From NCBI GenBank assembly GCA_001801885.1, contig MGYU01000084.1:1-46159 (forward strand): DNA of 46,159 nt. Reading direction: 5' to 3'. Origin of the DNA: Gammaproteobacteria bacterium RIFCSPLOWO2_12_47_11 (GTDB taxonomy: Bacteria; Pseudomonadota; Gammaproteobacteria; Eutrophobiales; Eutrophobiaceae). The notes beneath the pieces were generated by a model, which worked only from the letters and a program-made list of their open reading frames with translations, did not search any database and was not told where the DNA came from. The translations under genes and the position numbers were made by a program. Positions 10,071 to 21,174 of this stretch are shown here, in pieces (the stretch's first letter is position 1; the number at the start of each line of letters is the position of its first letter).

Positions 10071-11417
10071 TCAGGCAGCCCTAGCCACAGCAGTTTCTAT
10101 CTCATCAGCAAGCTGTCTGACTATCTGACTGACCTGTACTTCATCCGGGCCTTCAACCATGACCCGGATGACAGGTTCAGTCCCGGAAGACCTGATCAGG
10201 ACACGCCCATGCTCACCGAGTTGGTGCTCGGCACTCTCAATCACATCCGGAATCCCGTCCAGTTGCAATGGATCAATAGGCCTGTGCATTTTCACGTTAA
10301 TCATCTTCTGCGGGTATTTCATCAAACCGGCTTTGAGTTCATGCAGCTTTTTACTACTTCTGATCATCGCTTCAAGCACCTGGAGCGCTGAGACTATCCC
10401 GTCACCGGTCGTGGTCTTGTGCAAATTAATAATATGCCCTGAGGTTTCTCCGCCCAGGATGAGATTATCCTGATAGAGTTTTTCCATAACGTACCGGTCA
10501 CCCACACTGGTACGCAGAAATTCCAGGTTTAATGCGTGTACGGCTTCTTCAAGTCCGAGGTTGCTCATGACTGTTCCGACTATTGCACCATTGAGTGCAG
10601 TCGGTTTTACACTGGCAATGATAAAGAGTATTTCATCACCATCGATGATCTCGCCTTTATGGTCCACCATAATCAGCCTGTCACCATCACCATCGAAGGC
10701 TATGCCGGCATCTGCCCCTGTGTTTACGACCTGTTGCCTTAATTTTTCCGGGTGGGTTGCACCTACTTCATGATTGATATTAAACCCGTCAGGATTGATA
10801 CCAATAGTGCTGATATTTGCCCCAAGTTCTTCAAAAACATTCGGTGCGATATGGTAGGTTGCTCCGTGAGCACAATCGATAACCAGTTTGAGTCCACCGA
10901 GATTTAACCGTGATTCAATGCGAGTCTTGCAGAATTCAATATAGCGCCTGGGAGCATCGTTCATGCGCCTGACCTTGCCCAGTTGATCAGAGTTGACCAC
11001 CTTGAACGGTTGATCGAGTTCTTTTTCAATCGCAAGCTCAATTTCATCGGCCAGTTTTTTACCGTCACCTGAAAAAAACTTTATGCCATTATCCTGATAG
11101 GGGTTATGTGATGCGCTGATGACGATACCCGCCTGGGCGCGGGTATTCTGTGCAAGAAAGGCGATACCCGGTGTGGGCATGGGGCCCAGTAAACGAATAT
11201 CCACACCGGCAGCAGAAAGACCGGCTTCCAGTGCAGATTCAAACATATAACCGGAGATACGGGTGTCCTTGCCGATCAGTACCGGGCCTTTGCCCATACC
11301 GGCCAGGGTGCGGCCTGCGGCCCAACCCAGCTTCATGACAAAATCGGGTGTAATCGGTGGATCACCAACACAACCTCGAATACCGTCAGTGCCGAAGTAT
11401 TTGCGTTGAGTGGTCAT
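10071..11417 (-). CDS. glmM: Phosphoglucosamine mutase
   Basis: YFGTDGIRG, GIVISASHNPYQDNGIKFF, DGDGDR; probable start MTTQRKYFG at 11417 (track start 11444). Confidence 0.96.
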   Translation of the reverse strand: MTTQRKYFGTDGIRGCVGDPPITPDFVMKLGWAAGRTLAGMGKGPVLIGKDTRISGYMFESALEAGLSAAGVDIRLLGPMPTPGIAFLAQNTRAQAGIVISASHNPYQDNGIKFFSGDGKKLADEIELAIEKELDQPFKVVNSDQLGKVRRMNDAPRRYIEFCKTRIESRLNLGGLKLVIDCAHGATYHIAPNVFEELGANISTIGINPDGFNINHEVGATHPEKLRQQVVNTGADAGIAFDGDGDRLIMVDHKGEIIDGDEILFIIASVKPTALNGAIVGTVMSNLGLEEAVHALNLEFLRTSVGDRYVMEKLYQDNLILGGETSGHIINLHKTTTGDGIVSALQVLEAMIRSSKKLHELKAGLMKYPQKMINVKMHRPIDPLQLDGIPDVIESAEHQLGEHGRVLIRSSGTEPVIRVMVEGPDEVQVSQIVRQLADEIETAVARAA

Positions 11418-11477
11418 GATTGGTGATGACGTGCATGGATGCACTAATGCCGCGAGGTCAGGATGACCAGGAGCGGC

Positions 11478-11567
11478 GGGTGATTGGTGATTGGCAAAGA
11501 TTTTGACAATATGATTTACCAGTTACAACCCACCAATAGCTAATTACTATTCACTAATCACCAGTTA
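11478..11567. repeat. Heptamer repeat hairpin (GTGATTG/GTGATTA family), more degenerate
   Basis: gggtgattggtgattgg ... taattactattcactaatcaccagtta; right arm abuts the ftsH stop codon (11565-11567). Confidence 0.7.
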
Positions 11568-13484
11568 TGCCGGTTTTGCCGGTGGTTCGCCCCGTGGGGC
11601 ACCCGCCGCCCGCTTTGCCTTACCGGAATCATTGACCTTGTCCACGGTACCGGAGTCGTCATCATCCCAATCCGCTGGTGGAGACGGTATTTTCCCCTGC
11701 ATGATTTCATTGATCTGATCAGCATTGATGGTCTCATACTTGATCAACGCCTCTGCCATCATGTGCAATTTATCCAGATTGTCCTTTAATAATTTCTCGG
11801 CACGCTTGTAGTTGCGATCAATGATGTGCTTGATCTCCTCATCGATCATATGGGCAGTCTCATCCGAAACGGCCTTGTGCTTGGTCACCGAATGACCGAG
11901 GAAAACCTCGCCCTGCTCTTCACTGTAAGTGAGCGGTCCGAGTTTTTCTGACAGGCCCCAGCGTGTGACCATATTACGTGCAATCAGGGTCGCACGTTCA
12001 ATATCATTACTGGCACCGGTAGTGACATTTTCCTTACCGAAAATCAATTGCTCCGCGATACGCCCGCCAAACATGGACGAAATCATACTCTCCAGCTGTT
12101 CTTTACTCTGACTGTAACGATCTTCTTCAGGCAGGTACATGGTGACACCCAATGACCGGCCACGCGGAATAATCGTCACCTTGTAGACCGGATCGTGAGA
12201 CGGAACCAGACGCCCGATAATCGCATGGCCAGCCTCGTGATAAGCGGTCAGCTTTTTCTCTTTCTCGCTCATGACCATGGAACGGCGTTCAGCACCCATC
12301 ATGATCTTGTCCTTGGCCCGTTCGAAATCATCCATATCAACATGTTTCTTGTTGCTGCGGGCAGCAAACAGTGCTGCTTCATTCACCAGGTTGGAAAGAT
12401 CAGCGCCTGAAAAACCCGGGGTACCACGGGCGATAATCGCAGGCTTTACATCATCAGACAGCGGGACCTTGCGCATGTGCACCTTGAGGATCTGCTCACG
12501 GCCACGGATGTCCGGTAAGGGCACGACCACCTGACGATCAAAACGGCCCGGCCGTAATAATGCCGGATCCAGCACATCCGGACGGTTGGTTGCGGCAATG
12601 ATGATGACCCCTTCATTACCTTCAAAGCCATCCATTTCTACCAGCAGCTGATTTAATGTTTGTTCGCGTTCATCATGACCACCGCCGAGACCGGCGCCGC
12701 GATGACGGCCAACGGCATCAATCTCATCAATGAAAATAATGCAAGGTGCATGTTTCTTGGCCTGCTCGAACATATCACGCACACGGGACGCACCAACACC
12801 CACAAACATCTCGACGAAATCAGAACCGGAGATAGTAAAGAACGGGACCTTGGCTTCGCCGGCGATGGCCTTGGCCAGGAGTGTTTTGCCGGTACCGGGC
12901 GCACCCACCATCAAGACACCACGCGGAATTTTGCCGCCGAGTTTCTGGAACTTGCCCGGGTCACGCAGGAACTCAACGAGTTCGCCGACTTCTTCCTTGG
13001 CCTCTTCCACACCGGCGACATCATTGAACGTCACCTTGACCTGATCTTCTCCCATCAGGCGCGCACGGCTCTTGCCGAAAGAAAGTGCACCACGGCCGCT
13101 GCCACCGCCCTGCATCTGGCGCATAAAATAGATCCAGATACCGAGCAATAATAAAATGGGGAACCACGAGATGAGCGCATGGGCCCAGAGTGAGTTGCGA
13201 GGCTCTGCCCCTTCAATCTCGACCTTATGCTCCAGCAAGGTGCCAATCAGCGCATCATAACTGGTCTCCGGGTTATACGTCTTGAACCGTGAGTCATCGG
13301 TGCGTTTTCCGGTGATGGTATTACCCTCCATGGTCACTTTTTTCACGATACCGCTCTTCACTTCACTGATGAACGTTGAATAGGTGACGGAGCTTACCAT
13401 GGGCGTGGACATGTTCTTGAACACCAGCATTAATACCAGTGTTATGACCACCATCAGAATCAGGGTTCTTGCTGTTTCGTTCAA
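11565..13484 (-). CDS. ftsH: ATP-dependent zinc metalloprotease FtsH
   Basis: 639 aa; [18 protein letters not shown] Walker A, SRH region, HEAGH zinc motif. Confidence 0.98.
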   Translation of the reverse strand: MNETARTLILMVVITLVLMLVFKNMSTPMVSSVTYSTFISEVKSGIVKKVTMEGNTITGKRTDDSRFKTYNPETSYDALIGTLLEHKVEIEGAEPRNSLWAHALISWFPILLLLGIWIYFMRQMQGGGSGRGALSFGKSRARLMGEDQVKVTFNDVAGVEEAKEEVGELVEFLRDPGKFQKLGGKIPRGVLMVGAPGTGKTLLAKAIAGEAKVPFFTISGSDFVEMFVGVGASRVRDMFEQAKKHAPCIIFIDEIDAVGRHRGAGLGGGHDEREQTLNQLLVEMDGFEGNEGVIIIAATNRPDVLDPALLRPGRFDRQVVVPLPDIRGREQILKVHMRKVPLSDDVKPAIIARGTPGFSGADLSNLVNEAALFAARSNKKHVDMDDFERAKDKIMMGAERRSMVMSEKEKKLTAYHEAGHAIIGRLVPSHDPVYKVTIIPRGRSLGVTMYLPEEDRYSQSKEQLESMISSMFGGRIAEQLIFGKENVTTGASNDIERATLIARNMVTRWGLSEKLGPLTYSEEQGEVFLGHSVTKHKAVSDETAHMIDEEIKHIIDRNYKRAEKLLKDNLDKLHMMAEALIKYETINADQINEIMQGKIPSPPADWDDDDSGTVDKVNDSGKAKRAAGAPRGEPPAKPA

Positions 13485-13546
13485 TTCAAATTCCTCGTCT
13501 GAAATTGCATACTCATTATATCCACTATAGCACTATCTCTTGTTGT

Positions 13547-14167
13547 CTAGCACCTGAAGGTACGTGCCAGAATGTAAAATTCACGTGAACTGTCACGGGA
13601 GGCCCTGGGTTTTCGAGTCAGTATCTGCCGGAAATGTTCCTTCAGACCTTGCCGGAATTCAGTAACACCCTCGCCTTCAAAAATCTTGATCAGTACATCA
13701 CCACCGGGTCTGAGCACCTGGCAGGCAAGATCCCTGGCTGTTTCGGCGAGATGCATGCTGCGCGCCTGATCGCTGGACTTGATACCGGATATATTGGGGG
13801 CCATATCGGAGATTACAAGGTCTGCATTTTGCCCATCCAGACTATACAGGCACTGTTTATAAATTGCCTGCTCAGTGAAATCTCCCTTGATAAACAATAC
13901 GTTATCTATACTATCCAGAGGCAGGATATCGATCGCAATCACTTTCCCCTGTGGTCCCACTTGCCGGGCAACATATTGTGACCAACTCCCGGGTGCTGCA
14001 CCCAGATCAATGACAGTCTGGCCTTTGCGGAACAGGTGGTCTTTTTCATCGATCTCCTTAAGCTTGTAAACGGCACGGGAGCGGTATTCAGACTGTTGTG
14101 CCTGCTTGACGTAGGGATCTTTCTTTTGGCGCTGGAGCCAACGTGTGCTGCTTGGGCGTTTACTCAT
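13547..14167 (-). CDS. rlmE: 23S rRNA (uridine 2'-O) methyltransferase RlmE/FtsJ
   Basis: 206 aa; DLGAAPGSWSQYVARQ, SDMAPNISG, adjacent to ftsH. Confidence 0.96.
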   Translation of the reverse strand: MSKRPSSTRWLQRQKKDPYVKQAQQSEYRSRAVYKLKEIDEKDHLFRKGQTVIDLGAAPGSWSQYVARQVGPQGKVIAIDILPLDSIDNVLFIKGDFTEQAIYKQCLYSLDGQNADLVISDMAPNISGIKSSDQARSMHLAETARDLACQVLRPGGDVLIKIFEGEGVTEFRQGLKEHFRQILTRKPRASRDSSREFYILARTFRC

Positions 14168-14174
14168 TGGAAGT

Positions 14175-14268
14175 ATGCAGAAGTCAGAAGACAGGAGTCA
14201 GAATAATAACCCCTGATTGCAATTTTCATGGTTTGGATTCTGAATTCTGTATTCTGAATTCCAGATCA
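14175..14268. repeat. Heptamer repeat hairpin (CAGAAGT/ATTCTGA family)
   Basis: cagaagtcagaagacaggagtcagaataat ... gattctgaattctgtattctgaattc; lies between the greA stop and rlmE. Confidence 0.75.
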
Positions 14269-14742
14269 TTCATAGCGTACTTCCAGTATCTCATATTCTA
14301 CCGTGCCACCCGGCGCCTTGACTTCAACCACATCACCTTCCAGTTTGCCAATGAGTGCTCGCGCAATTGGAGAACTAATGGAGATCAGCATTTTTTCAAT
14401 ATCTGCTTCCATTTCACCAACAATCTGATAGGTCACTTCCTCATCATTGGCGAGATTCATCAGGCCTATAGTGGCACCGAATACCACCTTGCCATCAGTA
14501 TTCAGTGAGGTGACATCGATAATCTGGGCATCAGCCAGTGCGGTTTCTATCGCTGCAATTCGGCCTTCGAGAAAACTCTGTTGTTCACGTGCTGCATGGT
14601 ATTCGGCGTTTTCACTCAGATCACCATGGGCCCGGGCCTCGGCAATCGCACGTGTAATACGCGGACGATCAACGGTCTTCAGTTCCTTCAGTTGTTCACG
14701 CAAACGCTGTGCGCCCCTGGCTGTAATGGGTGGTTTGCTCAT
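14266..14742 (-). CDS. greA: Transcription elongation factor GreA
   Basis: 158 aa; [48 protein letters not shown]. Confidence 0.97.
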   Translation of the reverse strand: MSKPPITARGAQRLREQLKELKTVDRPRITRAIAEARAHGDLSENAEYHAAREQQSFLEGRIAAIETALADAQIIDVTSLNTDGKVVFGATIGLMNLANDEEVTYQIVGEMEADIEKMLISISSPIARALIGKLEGDVVEVKAPGGTVEYEILEVRYE

Positions 14743-17700
14743 GGTATTTCCCCGTGTAAATCCTGTAACCGGTTAACTTCTCCGGAATCTTTCTGTTTCA
14801 GGGCCAGTATCGTCGCAGTCGCGCCGGCCATGGTAGTAGTATAAAACACCTTGTGTTGCAGGGCCGTGCGCCGGATGGAATAGGAATCCGCAATCGCCTG
14901 TTTGTCTTCTGTCGTATTCACTATGAGATCAATTTCATCATTTTTCAACATATCAACAATATGCGGTTGACCTTCCCGCACCTTGTTTACCCTCTGACAT
15001 TCCAGACCTGCTGCCCGTATGGTCTTCGTTGTACCATCTGTCGCACACAACAAAAATCCCAACCGCAATAACTCACGTGCAATATTTTTCGCCTGTTCCT
15101 TGTCTTCATCACGCACACTGATAAAGGCCAGTCCGGAACGCGGAATGATCTCGCCGGCGCCAAACTGTGCCTTGGCAAAGGCCTCGGCGAAGCTGCGCCC
15201 TACTCCCATCACTTCTCCAGTGGATTTCATCTCCGGTCCCAGCAAGGAATCAACACCCGGAAACTTGATAAAAGGAAACACAGATTCCTTGACTGAGAAA
15301 TAAGATGGAACCCTTACAGTGGTTATACACTGCTCAGCCAGACTCCGGCCCACCATACAGTTTGCAGCTACCCATGCCAGTGAAATACCAGTGGCCTTGG
15401 ACACAAAGGGGACTGTCCTCGAGGCGCGCGGATTTACCTCCAGCACATAGATATCATTACCCTGAATGGCGAACTGTGTATTCATCAGACCTATGACGTT
15501 CAGTTTCCTTGCCATGGCGCGTACCTGATCGGTAATACGCCGCTGGGTGTCTATACTGAGACTGTAAGGTGGTAAAGAGCAGGCGGAATCACCCGAGTGC
15601 ACCCCGGCCTGTTCGATATGTTCCATGATGCCACCAATGACAACATCCGTGCCGTCTGCGATCGCATCGACATCGACTTCAATTGCATCGCGCAGAAAAC
15701 GATCCAGCAAAACCGGCGATTCATTGGAAACGGCGATGGCATCCCGCATATAGGTGCGCAATTCTTCCTTGTCATAAACGATCTCCATGGCGCGGCCACC
15801 CAGCACATAGGATGGCCTCACTACCAAAGGATAACCTATTTCATCTGCAAGCCTCACCGCCTGATCCGGATCGCGCGCAGTACGATTCGGGGGTTGTTTC
15901 AGATCCAGTTCCATCAGCAATTTCTGAAAACGTTCGCGGTCCTCAGCCAGATCTATTGAATCCGGCGTAGTTCCTATGATCGGGGCCCCGGCAGCTTCCA
16001 GTGGTCGTGCGAGTTTTAATGGTGTCTGCCCGCCATATTGCACAATCACGCCAAAAGGTTTTTCGAGATCGATGATCTCCAGTACATCTTCCAGTGTGAG
16101 TGGTTCAAAATACAGACGATCAGAAGTATCGTAATCCGTAGAGACGGTTTCCGGATTACAGTTGACCATGATGGTTTCATAACCTGCGGCACGCATGGCA
16201 AGTGCCGCCTGCACACAACAATAATCAAACTCAATACCCTGGCCAATCCGGTTGGGACCGCCGCCCAATACCATAATTTTCTTTTTATCGGTAGGTTTTG
16301 CCTCACATTCCTCTTCATAAGTGGAATACATATAGGCGGTGGTCGCAGCAAACTCGGCAGCACAGGAATCCACCCGCTTGTACACCGGGCGGATTTTGAG
16401 TTTATGCCGGAGCTGGCGGATATCTTTTTCAGATGTTCCAACCAGGGTTGCCAGCCTGCTGTCGGAAAATCCCTTGCGCTTGAGGTCACGCAACCGATCA
16501 TGTGTCAATGCAGATGAACCCTGCTGCCTGACAAGTTTCTCTTCATCCACGAGATTTGCAATCTGTGCGAGAAACCACGGATCGATATGTGAATACTGAT
16601 GCACTTCACCGATACTCATACCGTAACGAAAGGCTTCGGCCAAATACCATAGCCGGTCTGCACGTGGCACACGCAGTTCACGCTGGATCAATTCAACAGC
16701 ATCTTCGTGACTCATACCGGCCGGTATACATTCATTCAAACCATCACGCCCGATCTCAAGCCCGCGTACCGCCTTCTGCATGGATTCCTGGAAGGTGCGG
16801 CCGATGGCCATCACCTCACCGACCGATTTCATCTGTGTGGTCAGACGATCGTCGGCCCTGGGAAATTTCTCAAAGGTAAATCTTGGAATTTTGGTGACGA
16901 TATAATCAATCGTCGGTTCGAACGATGCCGGTGTGGCTCCGCCAGTGATCTCATTTGCAAGTTCATCCAGTGTGTAACCCACAGCGAGTTTGGCCGCCAC
17001 TTTTGCAATCGGAAAACCTGTCGCTTTGGAGGCAAGGGCGGAAGAACGGGATACGCGCGGATTCATCTCGATAATGAACAATTCACCATTGTCCGGGTTA
17101 ACGGCAAACTGCACATTGGAACCACCAGTATCCACACCGATCTCGCGCAATACGGCGATCGAGGCATTGCGCATGATCTGGTATTCCTTGTCAGTCAACG
17201 TCAATGCGGGCGCAATAGTAATGGAATCCCCGGTATGCACGCCCATCGGATCAAAATTCTCAATCGAACAGATAATGATGCAGTTATCGTTATGATCACG
17301 CACCACTTCCATTTCATATTCCTTCCAGCCGAGTACCGATTGCTCCAGCAATATCTCACTGGTCGGTGAGGCATCGAATCCGCGTTCACAGATCTCCAGA
17401 AATTCTTCGCGGTTATAGGCAATACCGCCACCACTTCCACCGAGTGTAAATGATGGCCGGATAATGATCGGGAAGACGATCTCTTTCTGGGCTTCTTTCG
17501 CCTGTTCCATGTTATGTGCCAGAATAGAATATGGCATCTTGAGTCCGATCTTTTTCATTGCATCGCGGAATCGCTCACGGTCTTCAGCCTTGTCGATGGC
17601 ATCTACCGAGGCGCCGATCAGTTCGACACCATACTTCTCAAGCACACCTTCACGTGCCAGATCCAACGCACAATTTAATCCGATCTGCCCACCCATGGTC

Positions 17701-17963
17701 GGCAGGATGGCGTCCGGACGTTCCTTCGCAATAATCTTCTCCACCACCTGCCAGCGCACGGGTTCAATATAAGTGGCATCGGCCATGCCAGGATCGGTCA
17801 TGATCGTGGCCGGATTGGAATTGACGAGAATAATGCGATAGCCTTCCTCGCGCAGTGCCTTGCAGGCCTGCGCACCGGAATAATCAAACTCACAGGCCTG
17901 CCCGATCACGATTGGGCCAGCGCCTATGATCAAGATGGACTCTATGTCGGTTCTTTTGGGCAT
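14739..17963 (-). CDS. carB: Carbamoyl-phosphate synthase large subunit
   Basis: 1074 aa; duplicated ATP-grasp halves, [30 protein letters not shown]; overlaps greA start by 4 nt. Confidence 0.98.
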   Translation of the reverse strand: MPKRTDIESILIIGAGPIVIGQACEFDYSGAQACKALREEGYRIILVNSNPATIMTDPGMADATYIEPVRWQVVEKIIAKERPDAILPTMGGQIGLNCALDLAREGVLEKYGVELIGASVDAIDKAEDRERFRDAMKKIGLKMPYSILAHNMEQAKEAQKEIVFPIIIRPSFTLGGSGGGIAYNREEFLEICERGFDASPTSEILLEQSVLGWKEYEMEVVRDHNDNCIIICSIENFDPMGVHTGDSITIAPALTLTDKEYQIMRNASIAVLREIGVDTGGSNVQFAVNPDNGELFIIEMNPRVSRSSALASKATGFPIAKVAAKLAVGYTLDELANEITGGATPASFEPTIDYIVTKIPRFTFEKFPRADDRLTTQMKSVGEVMAIGRTFQESMQKAVRGLEIGRDGLNECIPAGMSHEDAVELIQRELRVPRADRLWYLAEAFRYGMSIGEVHQYSHIDPWFLAQIANLVDEEKLVRQQGSSALTHDRLRDLKRKGFSDSRLATLVGTSEKDIRQLRHKLKIRPVYKRVDSCAAEFAATTAYMYSTYEEECEAKPTDKKKIMVLGGGPNRIGQGIEFDYCCVQAALAMRAAGYETIMVNCNPETVSTDYDTSDRLYFEPLTLEDVLEIIDLEKPFGVIVQYGGQTPLKLARPLEAAGAPIIGTTPDSIDLAEDRERFQKLLMELDLKQPPNRTARDPDQAVRLADEIGYPLVVRPSYVLGGRAMEIVYDKEELRTYMRDAIAVSNESPVLLDRFLRDAIEVDVDAIADGTDVVIGGIMEHIEQAGVHSGDSACSLPPYSLSIDTQRRITDQVRAMARKLNVIGLMNTQFAIQGNDIYVLEVNPRASRTVPFVSKATGISLAWVAANCMVGRSLAEQCITTVRVPSYFSVKESVFPFIKFPGVDSLLGPEMKSTGEVMGVGRSFAEAFAKAQFGAGEIIPRSGLAFISVRDEDKEQAKNIARELLRLGFLLCATDGTTKTIRAAGLECQRVNKVREGQPHIVDMLKNDEIDLIVNTTEDKQAIADSYSIRRTALQHKVFYTTTMAGATATILALKQKDSGEVNRLQDLHGEIP

Positions 17964-18017
17964 TTCAATCAGTCAAACATTATCAATTTCAATCAAAAGT
18001 AATCCGGATAACAGTTC

Positions 18018-18096
18018 TGAGGACTGAGTGCTGAGGACTGAGTAAAAATTGATGCATTATACTCAGCACTCAGCACTCGTCACTTTTCACAGTTCA
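18018..18096. repeat. Heptamer repeat hairpin (TGAGGAC/TGAGTGC family)
   Basis: ctgaggactgagtgctgaggactgagta ... tactcagcactcagcactcgtcac, between carA stop and carB start. Confidence 0.8.
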
Positions 18097-18107
18097 CTAT
18101 TTCCTGC

Positions 18108-19238
18108 TCACTTCCGTGCATTCATCAATTCAATAAAGTGATTAAACAAAGGTCTCACATCATGCGGGCCGGGACTGGCTTCAGGGTGCCCCTGAAAACT
18201 GAATGCGGGAAGATCAGTATGGTGCACACCCTGTAATGTGCCATCGAACAGTGAGCGATGTGTCGCCTTCAGCATTGCCGGTAGTGTATTTTCCTCCACG
18301 GCAAAACCATGATTCTGACTGGTGATCATGACCTGCCCTGTTGCGAGGTCCTGCACCGGGTGATTGGCACCATGATGACCGAATTTCATCTTGGTGGTTT
18401 TTGCGCCAACAGCCAGTGACAACAACTGATGTCCAAGACAAATACCGAATACGGGTATTTTTGTGGGGAGGATCTCCTGTATAGCTGCTATTGCATAATC
18501 ACAAGGATCGGGATCGCCAGGACCATTAGAGAGAAAAATTCCGTCCGGTTTTCCCCTGAGTATTTCCTTTGCCGGTGTTTTGGCCGGGACTATTGTCAGC
18601 CGGCATCCGCTGTCCGCCAGGATGCGCAGAATATTCTGCTTTATCCCGTAGTCATAGGCAATGACGCGAAAACGCTGTTCAATTCTGGCTGCTGCCTGAT
18701 CATTGAGTTGCCAGCTTCCTTCTGTCCAGCCGTAACTTTTTGCGGTTGTTACCTCCTGGGCCAGATCGGCCCCTTTCAGACCAGGGAATGCGCGTGCAGC
18801 TGCAATAGCAGCATTTTGATCAACCGTATGCCCCGCAACAATACACCCGTTCTGTGCACCCTGGTCCCGCAATAACCGGGTCAGACGCCGCGTATCAATA
18901 TCGGCAATCGCCACCACCTTGCGGCGCCTGAGATAATCCTGCAAGGGTTCTTTAGCCCGCCAGTTGCTGACTGCAAATGGCAGATCACGGATAACCAGTC
19001 CGCTGACATAGGCAGCGGTGGATTCTTCATCTTCAGGATTAACGCCCACATTACCGATATGTGGCTGGGTGAGTGTGACGATTTGTTTGAAATAAGAAGG
19101 ATCGGTGAGAATTTCCTGGTATCCGGTAATGGCCGTATTAAAAACAACTTCCCCTACCGCCTGACCCGCGATCCCGATAGAACTGCCATGCAATACAGTC
19201 CCGTCTTCCAGTGCCAACAACGCCGGTTGTTTCAACAA
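18108..19238 (-). CDS. carA: Carbamoyl-phosphate synthase small subunit
   Basis: 376 aa; class I GATase [15 protein letters not shown]; apparent TTG start. Confidence 0.96.
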   Translation of the reverse strand: MLKQPALLALEDGTVLHGSSIGIAGQAVGEVVFNTAITGYQEILTDPSYFKQIVTLTQPHIGNVGVNPEDEESTAAYVSGLVIRDLPFAVSNWRAKEPLQDYLRRRKVVAIADIDTRRLTRLLRDQGAQNGCIVAGHTVDQNAAIAAARAFPGLKGADLAQEVTTAKSYGWTEGSWQLNDQAAARIEQRFRVIAYDYGIKQNILRILADSGCRLTIVPAKTPAKEILRGKPDGIFLSNGPGDPDPCDYAIAAIQEILPTKIPVFGICLGHQLLSLAVGAKTTKMKFGHHGANHPVQDLATGQVMITSQNHGFAVEENTLPAMLKATHRSLFDGTLQGVHHTDLPAFSFQGHPEASPGPHDVRPLFNHFIELMNARK

Positions 19239-19270
19239 ACTCTCCGAAATGCAGACTACACACGTACAAA

Positions 19271-19297
19271 ACGGGAGTACCGCATGGCTACTCCCGT
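19271..19297 (-). terminator. Stem-loop upstream of carA (terminator or leader attenuator)
   Basis: acgggagta-ccgcatggc-tactcccgt: perfect 9-bp stem, 9-nt loop; on the minus strand followed by TTTTGT. Confidence 0.6.
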
Positions 19298-19374
19298 CAG
19301 ATTTTCAGTGTGCAAATTTTACTGGCAACTCCCGGCAATGTCTATGCATTATCCATGAACACTGCAAAGATTTC

Positions 19375-20232
19375 TCAGGCTGCGCGCTTTTGATGCAGTT
19401 CACCGCAGGGGATAAGGACTGGTGACTGGCCACGGCTCAATATTATCAGATGGTTGGGCGGCACCGGTTGCCAGCCGGGATCATTCGTCAACCTCTCGGA
19501 GCTGACGACCACCTCATCGTATATCTGTTGTTCTTTGCCACCGGTCTCATACAAATCTCCACAAAAATAATAAAGTGACTCCGGAGGGTGTTCTCTGTCA
19601 TTGTTATAACGTGAAATGACTGCATTTTCCCCATCGGTAACCGCCACATTCAGATAACTGGGCGCGTTATCGCCAAATTGCTCTACTATTACGGCAACCC
19701 GTTGAATGGCAGTGTCGAGTGCAGCGGCTAGCCCCAGCGCCCCGTTCCCCTGTTTTTTCAGTAATTCATCGATGATAACCGCAAAAAAGTGCTCTGAATC
19801 CGTGCTGCCGAAAACATTACTGAATGCTTCGTCACAAACAGTTTCAAGTAATTTGCGCCGTATTTTCTGGAAATTGCCTACATCACCATTATGCATGCAG
19901 AGATATTTACCAAAACGGAAAGGATGGCAGTTGGCTTCATTGACACCACTCCACTGGGTTGCAGCACGGACATGTGCAAGCACACAGGAACTGGCAATGA
20001 CACGGGACAGGTTATGCAGGTTACGGTTATTCCAGGCCGGCGTAATAGAACGGAACACGGCGGGATCATTGGAAAATTCCGAGGCATACCAGCCAACACC
20101 GAAACCATCACCGTTCAAGGGTTCTTCCCTTTCGTGACTATTGGAACTCTGCCGGATCAGGGAATGCGCAGGTTCAAGCAAAAGAGAACTCAATCGTAAC
20201 GGCGGTCCCAGATAGAGTGTGAATCGACACAT
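19375..20232 (-). CDS. Class II glutamine amidotransferase (EgtC/YafJ-like, Ntn hydrolase)
   Basis: Likely start MCRFTLYLG (Cys2 nucleophile) at 20232; GDGFGVGWY, LAHVRAATQ, NCHPFRFGKYLCMHNGDV. Confidence 0.9.
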   Translation of the reverse strand: MCRFTLYLGPPLRLSSLLLEPAHSLIRQSSNSHEREEPLNGDGFGVGWYASEFSNDPAVFRSITPAWNNRNLHNLSRVIASSCVLAHVRAATQWSGVNEANCHPFRFGKYLCMHNGDVGNFQKIRRKLLETVCDEAFSNVFGSTDSEHFFAVIIDELLKKQGNGALGLAAALDTAIQRVAVIVEQFGDNAPSYLNVAVTDGENAVISRYNNDREHPPESLYYFCGDLYETGGKEQQIYDEVVVSSERLTNDPGWQPVPPNHLIILSRGQSPVLIPCGELHQKRAA

Positions 20233-20457
20233 AGCAGACTCCTGAATGGCAGAAAGACAAGGCAACCTGTTCGCCCGGACAGCACGATACGATCACACTA
20301 AGTATTGTAGGTTTTTCCGGGTTTGCAAATAAAGCCCCAGGCAAACTGGCTCTATTATCAACCTGAAAGTCAGCGTAGTATAATCAATTCATTAAAACTG
20401 CAAGCATAAATACTGCCCTGTTACCTGTGAATTCATTTTGCTGATCCGGATTTGCTG

Positions 20458-21174
20458 ATGGACATCGAATTACCCATACCCATCCTGCCCCAACCCGATG
20501 ATACAACCTGCGGGCCGACCTGTTTGCACGCGGTATATAACTATTATAATGATGCCATTTCACTGGAAGCTGTCATCGCCGATACCACGAAGCTGGAAAA
20601 CGGTGGCACCCTGGCCGTCTTTCTCGCCTGTTCCGCACTGCGACGGGGATACCAGGCCACGATATATACTTACAACCTGCAGATGTTTGATCCAAGCTGG
20701 TTCAGTTCACCTGACATTAATATTGCCGAACGCCTGCAACGTCAGACAAAGGTAAAACAAAATAAAAAACTGGAACATGCTACACAGGGTTATCTGGAGT
20801 TTCTGGAACGTGGCGGCAAATTACGTTTTACTGATCTGAATACCCGCCTGTTGCGCAGTATTATCCGTAGAAAAATGCCGATTTTGACGGGACTGAGTTC
20901 AACTTATCTTTATCGCAGCGAACGTGAATTTGGGCCAAGAGACGATCCGGATGATATTCGCGGGCTGCCGGGCGGACACTTTGTGATCCTGAGTGGTTAC
21001 CACAGACAAGACCGTACCATATTGATCACCGATCCCTATCTGAAAAACCCGGTCGCACCGGGCCAGTTGTACCCGGTGAACATCGATCGTGTTATCTGTG
21101 CCATTTTACTGGGTGTATTGACTTATGACGCCAACCTGCTGGTGATCCATCCGCGGCGAGAAAAAATTATATGA
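20458..21174 (+). CDS. C39-like peptidase family protein (DUF3335-like)
   Basis: PQPDDTTCGPTCLHAVYNYY (Cys) and GGHFVILSGYHRQDRTILITDPY (His/Asp); stop overlaps next start (ATGA). Confidence 0.82.
   Translation: MDIELPIPILPQPDDTTCGPTCLHAVYNYYNDAISLEAVIADTTKLENGGTLAVFLACSALRRGYQATIYTYNLQMFDPSWFSSPDINIAERLQRQTKVKQNKKLEHATQGYLEFLERGGKLRFTDLNTRLLRSIIRRKMPILTGLSSTYLYRSEREFGPRDDPDDIRGLPGGHFVILSGYHRQDRTILITDPYLKNPVAPGQLYPVNIDRVICAILLGVLTYDANLLVIHPRREKII

Noticed and set aside
18018-18096. CRISPR-like array
   Set aside because: Period is about 7 bp, no 20-40-bp spacers, no cas genes.
10071-19238. glmM-ftsH-rlmE-greA-carBA order as novel
   Set aside because: Common conserved gammaproteobacterial gene order; only the intergenic repeats are notable.
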